Source: an uncultured Lachnospiraceae bacterium
Lineage (GTDB): Bacteria; Bacillota; Clostridia; Lachnospirales; Lachnospiraceae
NCBI GenBank assembly: GCA_910578175.1
Contig: CAJTPF010000010.1
Span: 8,831 to 72,830, forward strand
Reading direction: 5' to 3'
DNA length: 64,000 nucleotides
In this document: piece after piece, positions 54,302-63,770 of the stretch
How positions within the stretch are numbered: position 1 is the first letter of the stretch
Layout: the number at the start of each line of letters is the position of its first letter
Notes under the pieces: generated by a model
The model's input: the letters and a program-made list of their open reading frames with translations, nothing else
Database searches by the model: none
What the model was told of the DNA's origin: nothing
Program-made: the position numbers and the translations under genes

Positions 54302-55201
54302 ATGGAGATTGATTTTTTTATGGCGGCAGATTTAGCGAAACAGTATGATAAAGAAGAACTTGAAAAGTTAAAAAAAGCGGAACTGAATATTCTGTATGAC
54401 TTTATACAGGTATGTGAAAAGCATGAGATCAATTATTTTCTTGCATGGGGCACGGCCATTGGTGCAGTCCGCCACCAGGGGTTCATTCCGTGGGATGATG
54501 ATATAGATATAGGGATGTTGCGGGAAGATTATGATAAATTTACAACAGTGGCTGAACAGGAACTGGGAGACCGCTATAAACTTACCACGCCTGTAACGGA
54601 AAAAGGCTATGCTGGCACTGTGGCAAAATTGCAGAGAAAGGGTACTAAATTTGTTCCTTATATTTCCAGGACCATGAAATGTGATCTGTGTCTTCATATA
54701 GATTTGTTTATTTATGATAACATGGATAATGATGTGGAAGCGGCACGGAAGAATATCAGAAAGACAAGGCGGATCGCCCATATCATATTTTTATGCGGTT
54801 CTCCTTATCCGATCATAAGGATTAAGGGGATCAAGGGTGCATTGGCAAAGACCGCCTGTTTTCTGGCCCATTATATATTTAAACTGTTCCGGGTATCGAC
54901 TGCGAAGCAGTATATGAAATTTGAAAAGATATCTACCGCATCCAATCATAAAAATACTGCAAAGCTGACATCTTATCAAAGTTTGGCGGCATTTACAAAC
55001 GCAGTTTCAAAAGAGGATATTTTTCCGTTGAAAGAAATACAGTTTGAAGACCTGACGGTTAAAATCCCAAACCATTATGATAAAATGCTGCGGCAGACTT
55101 ACGGAAATTATATGGAACTACCGAAAGAAGAAGACAGGGTAAATCATGGAGCATATCTCATTGATTTTGGAGACGGCTCCGTATTAAAGCGAGGTGTATG
55201 A
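54302..55201 (+). CDS. LicD-family phosphotransferase
   Basis: This 299-residue protein has the LicD hallmark WGTAIGAVRHQGFIPWDDDIDIG (about residues 50-72 in two parts), the metal-dependent catalytic motif of the phosphocholine/phospho-sugar transfer family. It probably decorates wall polysaccharide or teichoic acid with a phospho-group. The start could also be ATG 54320. It begins the right-hand polysaccharide genes. Confidence 0.88.
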   Translation: MEIDFFMAADLAKQYDKEELEKLKKAELNILYDFIQVCEKHEINYFLAWGTAIGAVRHQGFIPWDDDIDIGMLREDYDKFTTVAEQELGDRYKLTTPVTEKGYAGTVAKLQRKGTKFVPYISRTMKCDLCLHIDLFIYDNMDNDVEAARKNIRKTRRIAHIIFLCGSPYPIIRIKGIKGALAKTACFLAHYIFKLFRVSTAKQYMKFEKISTASNHKNTAKLTSYQSLAAFTNAVSKEDIFPLKEIQFEDLTVKIPNHYDKMLRQTYGNYMELPKEEDRVNHGAYLIDFGDGSVLKRGV

Positions 55202-55202
55202 T

Positions 55203-56375
55203 TTGAAAAAGTATTGTATTTTTTCAGCGCAATATCTGCCCAATATAGGCGGAGTGGAGCGGTACACATATTATATAGCAAAAAAAATTGTTGAAGCCGG
55301 AGACAAAGCAACGATCGTAACCTCTTATATGAAAGGAGAACCCATACATGAGATAAAAGAAGGGATTGAAATTTACCGGGTTCCCTGTTTTTCATTGATG
55401 AACGGCAGATTTCCGGTGCTCAAACCCTGCTCCAACCTGATAAAGATCATGAGAAGCCTGGAGTTAAAAGAATTTGATCTGGTGATCGTCAATACCAGGT
55501 TTTATCTTCATTCGCTGTATGGAATGAGATTTGCGAAAAAAAATAAGATCAAATGTATCACTATTGAGCATGGTACCAGTCACCTGACATTTAATAATAA
55601 ATATCTGGATAAGCTGGAGCATATCTATGAGCATGTCATAACTTTTTTTGATAAATTATACTGCAAGGATTACTATGGCGTCAGTCAGGCATGTTGTGAA
55701 TGGAGCGGGCATTTCGGAATAAAATCAAAAGGCGTTTTATATAATGCAGTGGATATTCAGGAAATTGAAGCATTGATGGAAGAACCGGTGACGGATTATA
55801 AATCGGAATATGACATTTCCGGGGATGATGTGGTAATCTCTTATACCGGAAGGCTGTTACGGGAAAAAGGTATTCCGCAGCTGCTGGAAGTGGTGAAAAA
55901 TTTAAAACATGATAAAAGGATTCTGTTGTTTCTGGCCGGCGACGGTCCGCTGGATGATGTTGTACGTCTGGTGGTAGAAGAAAGCAACGACGGGATAAGG
56001 AAAAATAAGATCATACCGTTGGGCAGGATCGATTTTCCGCATGTGGCGGCATTATTGAAAATAACCGATATATTCTGTCTGCCATCCGATTCGGAAGGAT
56101 TTCCGACTTCCGTGCTGGAAGCGGCGGCAGCAAAATGTTTTATCATCACCACATATAACGGCGGGGCAAAAGAACTGGTCAAAGGAAAAGAATACGGTAT
56201 CATCATGCCGGATAACCGGATACAGACGTTGGAAGACAGTATCAGTCTGGCTCTGAAAGATGAGACATACCGTGACAGTGCGATAGAGAAGACCTATGAG
56301 GCATTGAAACGGGAATTTACCTTTGATGCCACCTTTGGGAAGATAAGAGAGATAGCGGATTCCGCCGGAAACTGA
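55203..56375 (+). CDS. GT4-family glycosyltransferase
   Basis: This 390-residue retaining glycosyltransferase starts at TTG 55203, chosen because GAGGTG sits seven bases upstream; the GTG at 55194 is an alternative. The N-terminal acceptor domain has PNIGGVERYT. The C-terminal donor-binding domain has GRLLREKG, then PSDSEGFPTSVLEAAAAK, the EX7E region of the GT4 family. It probably builds the repeat unit of the rhamnose polysaccharide. Confidence 0.92.
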   Translation: MKKYCIFSAQYLPNIGGVERYTYYIAKKIVEAGDKATIVTSYMKGEPIHEIKEGIEIYRVPCFSLMNGRFPVLKPCSNLIKIMRSLELKEFDLVIVNTRFYLHSLYGMRFAKKNKIKCITIEHGTSHLTFNNKYLDKLEHIYEHVITFFDKLYCKDYYGVSQACCEWSGHFGIKSKGVLYNAVDIQEIEALMEEPVTDYKSEYDISGDDVVISYTGRLLREKGIPQLLEVVKNLKHDKRILLFLAGDGPLDDVVRLVVEESNDGIRKNKIIPLGRIDFPHVAALLKITDIFCLPSDSEGFPTSVLEAAAAKCFIITTYNGGAKELVKGKEYGIIMPDNRIQTLEDSISLALKDETYRDSAIEKTYEALKREFTFDATFGKIREIADSAGN

Positions 56376-56406
56376 AGGATTAGGAAAGGCCTGGATATAG
56401 AATGAC

Positions 56407-57645
56407 ATGAAACATACAGTAACGCAGAAAGAAAAATATTTCTGGAATATGATGGGTAGTTTTTCCAATGCACTATCCTCCATGATACTTGCAATCATTG
56501 TAAACCGTCTGACAGGAGCGGAACTGGGGGGGATTTTTGCCTTTGCTTTTGCCAATGCACAGCTTATGATGACGATCGGAGCGTTCGAAGTCCGTCCGCT
56601 TCAATCCACGGATGTAAACGAAAAATATTCATTCTCCCAGTATTTTTCACTTCGTCTCATAACATGTACGCTGATGATACTGATCGATCTTGCATATATA
56701 TGGTTCAGCGGTTACAGCGGCGTGAAAGCATATACCGTATTTCTGGTATGCATTTATAAGATGGTAGAAGGATTTACCGACGTATTTTCCGGTATGTTTC
56801 AGCAACATGACAGGATCGATCTGGTAGGAAGATCGCTGACGCTCCGGATATTTGCCAGTACCGCCGGTTTTTTTCTGGTATTATATGCAACAGGGAATCT
56901 GGTATGGGCCTCTTTGGCGCTGGGAGTGGTTTCTGCAGCATTGATCTTTATTTATGACCTGCGGTTATGGAAATGCTTTGATAATGTTAATATTGCTGTG
57001 GACTTCCGGCATTTGCTGCCGCTGGTATGGGAATGTCTGCCCTTATTTATTTCAGCTTTTATAATGATGTATATCAACAATGCTCCCAAATATGCAATTG
57101 ATCGGATGTATCCGGATGAAATACAAAATATATATAATATTTTATTTATGCCTGCGTTCGTTATCAATCTATTCAGTTTATTCGTATTCCGTCCTATGCT
57201 TGTGAATCTTACAAAGGAATGGAATGAGCGTGATCTGAAACCCTTTGTAAAAACGGTGAAATATATATTGCTGTTGATAATCATTTTAACAATTCTTGCC
57301 ATGGGAGCGGCATATCTGTTAGGAATACCGATTTTGCAGATAATATATGGTGTAGATATATCCGGTTACCGGACGGAACTGGTTTTGATCATGGTAACCG
57401 GGGGAATCAGCGCATTATCAACTTTTATGTATTATGTGATCACCGTGATGCGGATTCAAAAATATCTGCTGGTCGGATATCTTTCTGCATTTGCCATTGC
57501 CCTGTTCCTGCCGGGGATTTTAGTGAAGAAATATATTATTGCAGGAGCGGTGTATTCCTGTGCAGCATCTCTTATTGTCTTGACAATGGTGTTTCTTCTT
57601 ATTATTATAACAAATGTAAAATATGCAAAACGGGAAATAAGATAA
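56407..57645 (+). CDS. Polysaccharide flippase (Wzx/MATE-like)
   Basis: This 412-residue membrane protein has about 12 hydrophobic segments in two sets of six, as in oligosaccharide flippases of the MOP superfamily. It likely moves lipid-linked repeat units across the membrane. It lies between the GT4 and GT2 genes. Confidence 0.88.
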   Translation: MKHTVTQKEKYFWNMMGSFSNALSSMILAIIVNRLTGAELGGIFAFAFANAQLMMTIGAFEVRPLQSTDVNEKYSFSQYFSLRLITCTLMILIDLAYIWFSGYSGVKAYTVFLVCIYKMVEGFTDVFSGMFQQHDRIDLVGRSLTLRIFASTAGFFLVLYATGNLVWASLALGVVSAALIFIYDLRLWKCFDNVNIAVDFRHLLPLVWECLPLFISAFIMMYINNAPKYAIDRMYPDEIQNIYNILFMPAFVINLFSLFVFRPMLVNLTKEWNERDLKPFVKTVKYILLLIIILTILAMGAAYLLGIPILQIIYGVDISGYRTELVLIMVTGGISALSTFMYYVITVMRIQKYLLVGYLSAFAIALFLPGILVKKYIIAGAVYSCAASLIVLTMVFLLIIITNVKYAKREIR

Positions 57646-57673
57646 GAGGAAGAGAAAGGATATTCAGAAGAGA

Positions 57674-58393
57674 ATGAAGGATTTATTGATAATCATACCT
57701 GCTTATAATGAAGAAAAAAGTATTGAACGGGTGGTAAAGAACATAATAACCAACTTTCCGGAATATGATTATGTGGTCGTAAACGACGGCTCCAGAGATA
57801 AGACTGCAAAGGTATGTAAGAAAAACGGATTTAATTATATTGACCTTCCGGTAAATCTGGGACTGGCCGGAGCCTTTCAGACCGGATTGAAATATGCATA
57901 CAGGCAGGGATATGAATATGCGCTTCAATATGACGGTGACGGACAGCATAAAATCGAGTATGTGGATAAATTGCTGACAGAAATTAAGAACGGCAGTGAC
58001 ATTGTCATTGGTTCCCGGTTTGTGGATAAGAAAAAACCGTTCAGCCTGCGGATGCTGGGTAGTATGGTAATTTCTTTTTCTATCTGGCTGACAACGGGAA
58101 AGAAGATCAAGGACCCTACTTCCGGTATGCGGATGTTTAACCGGGCATTATTAAAAGAATTTGCCGCAAATCTGAATTATGGACCGGAACCGGATACCAT
58201 ATCTTATCTGTTAAAACAGGGGGTAAAGGTAAAAGAAGTTCAGGTGGAGATGGATGAGCGTATGGAAGGCGAAAGTTATCTGAATTTTTCAAAATCCATG
58301 AGTTATATGCTTCGTATGGTGATCTCCATTCTTTTTATTCAGAGTTTCAGGAAGCGGGATAAACGTTATATAAAGATTGAAAGAAAAGTATAA
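57674..58393 (+). CDS. Dolichol-phosphate-mannosyltransferase-like GT2
   Basis: This 239-residue GT-A protein has LIIIPAYNEEKSIERVV at the start, NDGSRDKTAKV (DxD-region acid), DGDGQH (the metal site), and a DPTSGMRMFNR acceptor region. The size and the following DUF2304 partner match the pairs that load a sugar on a lipid carrier. It starts behind AGAAGAGA. Confidence 0.92.
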   Translation: MKDLLIIIPAYNEEKSIERVVKNIITNFPEYDYVVVNDGSRDKTAKVCKKNGFNYIDLPVNLGLAGAFQTGLKYAYRQGYEYALQYDGDGQHKIEYVDKLLTEIKNGSDIVIGSRFVDKKKPFSLRMLGSMVISFSIWLTTGKKIKDPTSGMRMFNRALLKEFAANLNYGPEPDTISYLLKQGVKVKEVQVEMDERMEGESYLNFSKSMSYMLRMVISILFIQSFRKRDKRYIKIERKV

Positions 58394-58433
58394 GACGGAA
58401 AAAACCATGTAGCCGTGGAAAAGAGGTACCAAT

Positions 58434-58796
58434 ATGAGCATGACATTAAGAGTAGTGCTGATCATAGCATCATTGCTGACCATGTTATTTATGTTAAAAA
58501 GAATCCGAAATGCAAAAGTACAGATTGAAGATGTGATATTCTGGATCATATTTTCCACATTGCTGATAGGATTAAGTATTTTTCCGGAACTGGGAGATTA
58601 TTTTGCAGGAATGCTGGGGATTTATTCTACCGTAAATTTTATATTTTTATTTATCATCTTCCTGCTCCTGCTTCGGGAATTTACCATGACGATCAAGGTA
58701 TCCCAGATGGAAAATAAAATCAAGGAACTGACTCAGGAAATTGCGATTAAAAATAATATAGAATATCAGGAAAAAGAAAGAGAAGGAGATAATTAA
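58434..58796 (+). CDS. DUF2304 membrane protein
   Basis: This 120-residue protein has three hydrophobic helices (about residues 5-22, 33-52, 65-84) and a charged coiled-coil tail. DUF2304 proteins accompany GT2 enzymes of the dolichyl-phosphate type, here immediately upstream. It likely anchors or assists that enzyme. GAGG before ATG is the ribosome site. Confidence 0.85.
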   Translation: MSMTLRVVLIIASLLTMLFMLKRIRNAKVQIEDVIFWIIFSTLLIGLSIFPELGDYFAGMLGIYSTVNFIFLFIIFLLLLREFTMTIKVSQMENKIKELTQEIAIKNNIEYQEKEREGDN

Positions 58797-58797
58797 A

Positions 58798-59664
58798 ATG
58801 GCTAAAAAATTTTTGGTTACAGGAGCAAACGGACAATTAGGAAGGGCAATCTGCGAATTATATTCCGGAAATCCGGAAGTGGAAATCGTTAAAACCGATG
58901 TTGCAGAACTGGATATAACCGATGTTTCGGCTGTCACGGCTATGATAGAAGAAGTGAAACCTTATGCCATCATTAACTGCGCAGCCCATACCAATGTCAA
59001 TGCATGCGAAACGGATGCGGATAATGCATATAAGATCAATGCCATCGGACCGAGAAATTTAAGCATTGCTGCAGCGAAGACCGGAGCGAAAATGGTTCAT
59101 GTGTCTACAGATTATGTGTTTGAGGGAAACGGTACGGTTCCATATACGGAATTTGATGATACCAATCCGTTGGGAATGTATGGAAAGACCAAGCTGGAGG
59201 GAGAAAAGTTTGTACAGCAGTTTACGGATAAATTTTTCATTATCCGGACCGCCTGGCTGTATGGCGATGGAAAAAATTTTGTTAAGACCATGCTGAAATT
59301 ATCCGAAACCAATGATGAAGTTAAGGTAGTTGGAGACCAGATTGGTTCACCCACCAGTACCAAAGTTCTGGCAGATATTATAAATGAACTGGTCTTTACC
59401 GAAAATTACGGGATCTTCCACGGAACCTGTGAAGGATTCTGTAGCTGGGCTGATTTTACCGAAGAGATTTTCCGGCTGGCCGGAAAAGATACAAAGGTAA
59501 AACATATTACCACTGAAGAATTTCCGACCCCTGCAAAGCGGCCGGCATATTCCGTTCTGGAGAATTATATGTTAAAACTGACTACAGGTTATATGGCGCC
59601 GGACTGGAAGGAAGCCATTAAAGAATATATTGAAGCCGGATGGCATTTAAAACAGGATATTTAA
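58798..59664 (+). CDS. rfbD: dTDP-4-dehydrorhamnose reductase
   Basis: This 288-residue SDR has NADPH motif TGANGQLGRAI, catalytic STDYVF and YGKTKLEGE (the Y-x3-K pair near residues 129-133). It performs the last step of dTDP-L-rhamnose synthesis. It is the rfbD/rmlD member of a locus whose rfbB and rfbA lie downstream; rfbC is not in the window. Confidence 0.94.
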   Translation: MAKKFLVTGANGQLGRAICELYSGNPEVEIVKTDVAELDITDVSAVTAMIEEVKPYAIINCAAHTNVNACETDADNAYKINAIGPRNLSIAAAKTGAKMVHVSTDYVFEGNGTVPYTEFDDTNPLGMYGKTKLEGEKFVQQFTDKFFIIRTAWLYGDGKNFVKTMLKLSETNDEVKVVGDQIGSPTSTKVLADIINELVFTENYGIFHGTCEGFCSWADFTEEIFRLAGKDTKVKHITTEEFPTPAKRPAYSVLENYMLKLTTGYMAPDWKEAIKEYIEAGWHLKQDI

Positions 59665-59705
59665 ATATTTCCTGAAACGGGTATACAGAGGAAAGGAATG
59701 GAATA

Positions 59706-60326
59706 ATGCGTAAGAAAATTTTGGGCATTGCGACCCTGGTGCTGTTAGCATTAACCATAGTATCTGCAATATTTAAAACTTCGGTGAAGAATGACACGGC
59801 GATTGAATATACACCAAAAGAGGCAGTCGGTTATATTGAAAAAGATACCGAGATTGAATATGTTTTTACACCGGAAGAGGATATTGTGGGTATAAAACTT
59901 CTGATAGGAACATACGGAAAAAAAATTACCAGGGGAAAACTGATCATACGGATTTATGATCATGAAAGCGATGAATTGCTGGTGAAAACGGACATTGACT
60001 CGGAAGGTCTCAGGGATAATCAGTTTGCTTATGCGGATACCGGAAAGCTTCAGACAAAAGACAGAAAAATAAGGGTTATGATCACGGCGCGGGATTTTTG
60101 GAGAAGCAAAGGAGTAACACTGTGGCTGGGAGATAATTCTCTGGATGAATATTCCGTTACCAGAGTGGATGATCTGAGACAGGAAGATGATTTGATCATA
60201 ACCGCTTCTTATCTGGTGAAGGACACTCCTTACACCTGGGAATTGTTATTACTGACCGCGGTTTGTTTTCTGGTATTTATCATGCAGTGGGACGGAGGAA
60301 AAGATGAACAGGAAGAGATTGATTAA
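59706..60326 (+). CDS. Membrane-anchored extracytoplasmic protein, unknown
   Basis: This 206-residue protein has an N-terminal transmembrane helix (residues 5-22), a beta-rich extracytoplasmic domain and a C-terminal helix (about 178-195). Its bitopic layout and the position before the DUF2142 gene suggest a partner in wall polysaccharide assembly. I do not recognise the family. It overlaps the next gene by 23 bases. Confidence 0.55.
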   Translation: MRKKILGIATLVLLALTIVSAIFKTSVKNDTAIEYTPKEAVGYIEKDTEIEYVFTPEEDIVGIKLLIGTYGKKITRGKLIIRIYDHESDELLVKTDIDSEGLRDNQFAYADTGKLQTKDRKIRVMITARDFWRSKGVTLWLGDNSLDEYSVTRVDDLRQEDDLIITASYLVKDTPYTWELLLLTAVCFLVFIMQWDGGKDEQEEID

Positions 60327-62208
60327 ACATACGATCGCATTGATTGTAATTATATTGCTTACTTCGGCTGTTGAAATTTTATGTTTTAACGGCAGCGCTG
60401 TTTTTGATGAATCCTATTCCCATAAATATTCTGCCAGCGGCAGGAACGGTTATCAGTTTGAAAAGAGCGAGACGGATGAATATATCATCTACAGTATGGA
60501 TACCGGCGGGGTGTATATAGATAAGTTTTATATGACATATCTGTCGGACGAAAGTTTTTCTTATACGATATCTCTGTTGCAGTACGGAAGTATTTCGGAA
60601 GGAACCAACGGAACGGAAGAGAATAATATCATAAAAATATCAGACAAGGCGGCAGGAACTCTTGATCAGGCGGTAACAAATATCAGACAAAAGGCGGACA
60701 AGGTTTTTGTCAGAATCAGTAAAGAAGATCTGGAGGAGGAATTTAAGCCATCCGTTTCGAGTATTGTTTTAAGCAACAGTATTCAGATAAATCCATACCG
60801 GGTTAGTTTTATATTTGTTACATTATGTATCGGATATGTGATTCTGTTCATGCGGCGTACAGTGGCGGAACATCCGGAATATACATTTTTTGCGGTTGCC
60901 ATGTCAATGGGGACCATGATCATAGTCCTCAGTCCGGTCAAGTTTAAGTCATGGGATGAAGAAATTCATTTTAACCGGGCCTATTCCATCACTTACAGTG
61001 AAAATGTGGAATATACGCAGAGTACATATAATATGTATTCCATGAATATTCCGGATGTCAATACGATGGAAGAAAGGGATTTAATCGCCAGATATTTACA
61101 GGAAAAGAATTATGAGATCATCACGGTAAAGGAAAAATCATCGGATTTTGTTGACTACAGTAAGCGGGCATATCTTCCGCAGGCATTTGGACTGAAGCTG
61201 GGCAGAACTGTGGGGCTTCCGTTTTTACAGACCAACTGGCTGGGTAAATTTTTCAATCTTCTGGTGTATTCTTTGATATTCTCTTTATCCATAAAGTATG
61301 CAAAATTCGGCAAACGGGCGTTGCTTTGCGTAGGGCTGCTTCCGACGTCGCTGTTTCTGGCGGCCTCCTATTCTTATGATGCATTTGTCACTGCATTTTT
61401 AATGCTGGGACTGGTCATGATATTAAATGAGCTGGCAGACAGAGAAGCAGAACTGAATTGGAAATGTATTACAGTCGGGGTTTTCGCCATGATTCTGGGC
61501 AGCTTTTCCAAGGCAGTCTATATTCCGCTTCTGTTATTGCTGTGTTTTATACCGAAAGAAAAATTCAGGAACGGAAAACAGCGGAAGTTTTTTGTACTGA
61601 CCGTAATACTTATTTTTCTGATCATGATGAGCAGTTTTGTACTGCCGGCTCTGGGAAATGTGGTTGGCAACATTGATACAGCCGGAGATTCCAGAGGCGG
61701 TAATACCAGTGTGACGAGACAGATCATGTATATACTGGGAGCGCCTTTTGCATATATAAAGCTTCTGCTGGAAACGATGGCAAATTCCGTTGGCGAGTAT
61801 TTTCTGGGATATAAGAGTCGTACCTTTTTTGGATATATGGGAGGAAACAGGGAAAACTTATATCTGTTAAGCGTAGTACTTACCGTGTTTGTAACCGTTA
61901 CGGGTGAAAATAAGATCAGACTGAACAGAAAAATGAAAATCATGATGGGAGTCATCCTTACCGGTGTTGCCGCACTGATCTGGACAGCATTATATCTGGA
62001 CTTTACTCCGGTTGGAGCAGAAATGATAAACGGTGTGCAGCCGAGATATTATATACCTCTGATGTTCCCTGTCATGCTCCTGTTTTCCAGTGACAGGATT
62101 AAATGTGAAATAAATGAATTGCGCTATAACAGAATAGTGCTTCTGACAAATCTGGTGATATTATCCGGCTGTATATACAGTTTGATATTGCTGCCGTTTT
62201 GCAGTTAA
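60304..62208 (+). CDS. DUF2142 family polytopic membrane protein
   Basis: This 634-residue membrane protein has an N-terminal helix (about 10-27), an extracytoplasmic domain (28-165), and about ten further helices. SWDEEIHFNRAYSI at about residue 217 matches the acid-containing extracytoplasmic loop of GT-C-like DUF2142 proteins, found in polysaccharide loci and suspected to transfer a sugar from a lipid carrier. Ribosome site GGAGG (60295-60299). Confidence 0.85.
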   Translation: MNRKRLIKHTIALIVIILLTSAVEILCFNGSAVFDESYSHKYSASGRNGYQFEKSETDEYIIYSMDTGGVYIDKFYMTYLSDESFSYTISLLQYGSISEGTNGTEENNIIKISDKAAGTLDQAVTNIRQKADKVFVRISKEDLEEEFKPSVSSIVLSNSIQINPYRVSFIFVTLCIGYVILFMRRTVAEHPEYTFFAVAMSMGTMIIVLSPVKFKSWDEEIHFNRAYSITYSENVEYTQSTYNMYSMNIPDVNTMEERDLIARYLQEKNYEIITVKEKSSDFVDYSKRAYLPQAFGLKLGRTVGLPFLQTNWLGKFFNLLVYSLIFSLSIKYAKFGKRALLCVGLLPTSLFLAASYSYDAFVTAFLMLGLVMILNELADREAELNWKCITVGVFAMILGSFSKAVYIPLLLLLCFIPKEKFRNGKQRKFFVLTVILIFLIMMSSFVLPALGNVVGNIDTAGDSRGGNTSVTRQIMYILGAPFAYIKLLLETMANSVGEYFLGYKSRTFFGYMGGNRENLYLLSVVLTVFVTVTGENKIRLNRKMKIMMGVILTGVAALIWTALYLDFTPVGAEMINGVQPRYYIPLMFPVMLLFSSDRIKCEINELRYNRIVLLTNLVILSGCIYSLILLPFCS

Positions 62209-62234
62209 ATAATTTGATCACTGGCTGACCGGAC

Positions 62235-62472
62235 GCAGATGGGAATCCATCGGGCGCAATCCGGCGGCTCCTGTAAAAGCCGGAAAGTTCTAAGTGTTCT
62301 GTGGTAGGTGTCCGAAAGCGGATGCTACCGGCGGATATTCGGCCTCCGCGCCTCAAATCCGCCTTTGCCTGACGCCGTGTCAGGCAATATCTGTTTTATC
62401 GGGCAGAACACTAAGAACTTTTCCGGCTTTTTTCGTAAGCCGCCGGACTCGCCCGATGGATTCCGCATCTGC
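62235..62472. repeat. 238-bp imperfect palindromic element
   Basis: A long inverted repeat with arms of about 67 bp fills the gap between the DUF2142 gene and rfbB. Left arm 62235-62301 (starts GCAGATGGGAATCCATCGGG, ends AAGTGTTCTG) matches right arm 62404-62472 read on the other strand at roughly 85-90 percent. The 102-base centre has its own hairpins (TTGCCTGAC-gccgt-GTCAGGCAA at about 62365-62387 and an AAAGCGGAT/ATCCGCCTTT pair). It has higher GC than its surroundings and no gene. It may be a MITE-like or REP-like mobile repeat, or a structured RNA. Confidence 0.7.
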
Positions 62473-62537
62473 TGTGCTTTGTTTCCGGTTGTTAAAGTGA
62501 AAAACGTAAATATTTGGTAAAAAGATGTATAATTTAA

Positions 62538-62566
62538 TTGATTAAGTTAAATGATAGTGATATAAT
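62538..62566 (+). promoter_or_regulatory. Promoter of rfbB
   Basis: TTGATT (62538-62543) and TATAAT (62561-62566) have a 17-base spacer, about 62 bases before the rfbB ATG. It starts a new transcription unit after the palindromic element. Confidence 0.7.
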
Positions 62567-62628
62567 ACGTGCAAGTATGTCAAATGCGTATCAAACTAAA
62601 ATTAATGTAATTAAAATGGAGGAAATCT

Positions 62629-63705
62629 ATGCGTACTTATTTAGTAACCGGAGGAGCCGGCTTCATTGGTTCAAACTATATTCATTATATGTTTAAGAAA
62701 TATGACAACGAGATCAGGATCATCAACGTGGATGCATTAACATATGCAGGAAACCTTGAGAATTTAAAAGAAGTTGAAGATAGAGAAAATTATACATTTG
62801 TAAAGGCAGATATCTGTGACAGTGAAACCATTAGCAGGATTTTTGAAGAGAACGATATTGACAGGGTGGTACATTTTGCTGCGGAAAGTCATGTGGACAG
62901 AAGTATTAAAAATCCTGACGTATTTGTTAAGACAAACGTGCTGGGTACCCTGGTTATGCTGAACTGTGCAAAGGCGGCATGGGAAAACGAAGACGGAACC
63001 TTTCAGCCGGATAAAAAGTTTTTACATGTTTCTACGGATGAAGTATATGGTTCTTTGGAAAATGAAGACGAATTTTTCTATGAGACAACTCCTTATGATC
63101 CGCACAGTCCATATTCGGCAAGCAAGGCATCTTCAGATTTTCTTGTAAAAGCATATATGGATACCTATAAGTTTCCGGCCAATATTACAAACTGCAGTAA
63201 TAATTACGGTCCGTACCAGTTCCCGGAGAAACTGATTCCTCTTATTATAAATAATGCATTGCAGGGAAAGAAACTTCCGGTATACGGCGACGGAAAGAAT
63301 GTGCGTGACTGGCTGTATGTGGAAGATCATGCAAAAGCCATTGATATGGTTCAGGAGAAGGGCAGATTATTTGAAACCTATAACGTGGGCGGACACAATG
63401 AAAAACAGAACATCGAAATCATCAATATCATACTGGAAACCCTGCAGGAAATGCTTCCGGAGGGAGATCCGAGAAAAGCTCATATCAATCAGGAACTGAT
63501 CACTTATGTGGAAGACAGAAAGGGTCACGACAGAAGATATGCCATTGCACCGGATAAGATCAAGGAAGAAATCGGCTGGTATCCGGAAACCATGTTTAAA
63601 GACGGAATCAAACTTACGATCAAATGGTTCTTTGAACATGAAGACTGGATGAAGAACGTAACAAGCGGTGATTACCAGAAGTATTATAAAGAAATGTATA
63701 AATAA
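62629..63705 (+). CDS. rfbB: dTDP-glucose 4,6-dehydratase
   Basis: This 358-residue SDR has NAD motif TGGAGFIGSNYI, HVDRSI, STDEVYG with the catalytic acid residues, and SPYSASKASSDFL (the Y-x3-K pair). It makes dTDP-4-keto-6-deoxyglucose, the second step of dTDP-rhamnose synthesis. The start is behind GGAGG (62616-62620). Confidence 0.95.
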   Translation: MRTYLVTGGAGFIGSNYIHYMFKKYDNEIRIINVDALTYAGNLENLKEVEDRENYTFVKADICDSETISRIFEENDIDRVVHFAAESHVDRSIKNPDVFVKTNVLGTLVMLNCAKAAWENEDGTFQPDKKFLHVSTDEVYGSLENEDEFFYETTPYDPHSPYSASKASSDFLVKAYMDTYKFPANITNCSNNYGPYQFPEKLIPLIINNALQGKKLPVYGDGKNVRDWLYVEDHAKAIDMVQEKGRLFETYNVGGHNEKQNIEIINIILETLQEMLPEGDPRKAHINQELITYVEDRKGHDRRYAIAPDKIKEEIGWYPETMFKDGIKLTIKWFFEHEDWMKNVTSGDYQKYYKEMYK

Positions 63706-63711
63706 ATCTTT

Positions 63712-63735
63712 ATGGGAACATGTATATGTTCCCAT
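63712..63735. terminator. Perfect 10-bp hairpin between rfbB and rfbA
   Basis: ATGGGAACAT (63712-63721) and ATGTTCCCAT (63726-63735) frame a four-base loop. No T run follows, so it may be an mRNA stabiliser or processing hairpin rather than a terminator. Confidence 0.4.
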
Positions 63736-63770
63736 TCCGTATTAAAAGAATGGAACAGGAGGAATGAAAC

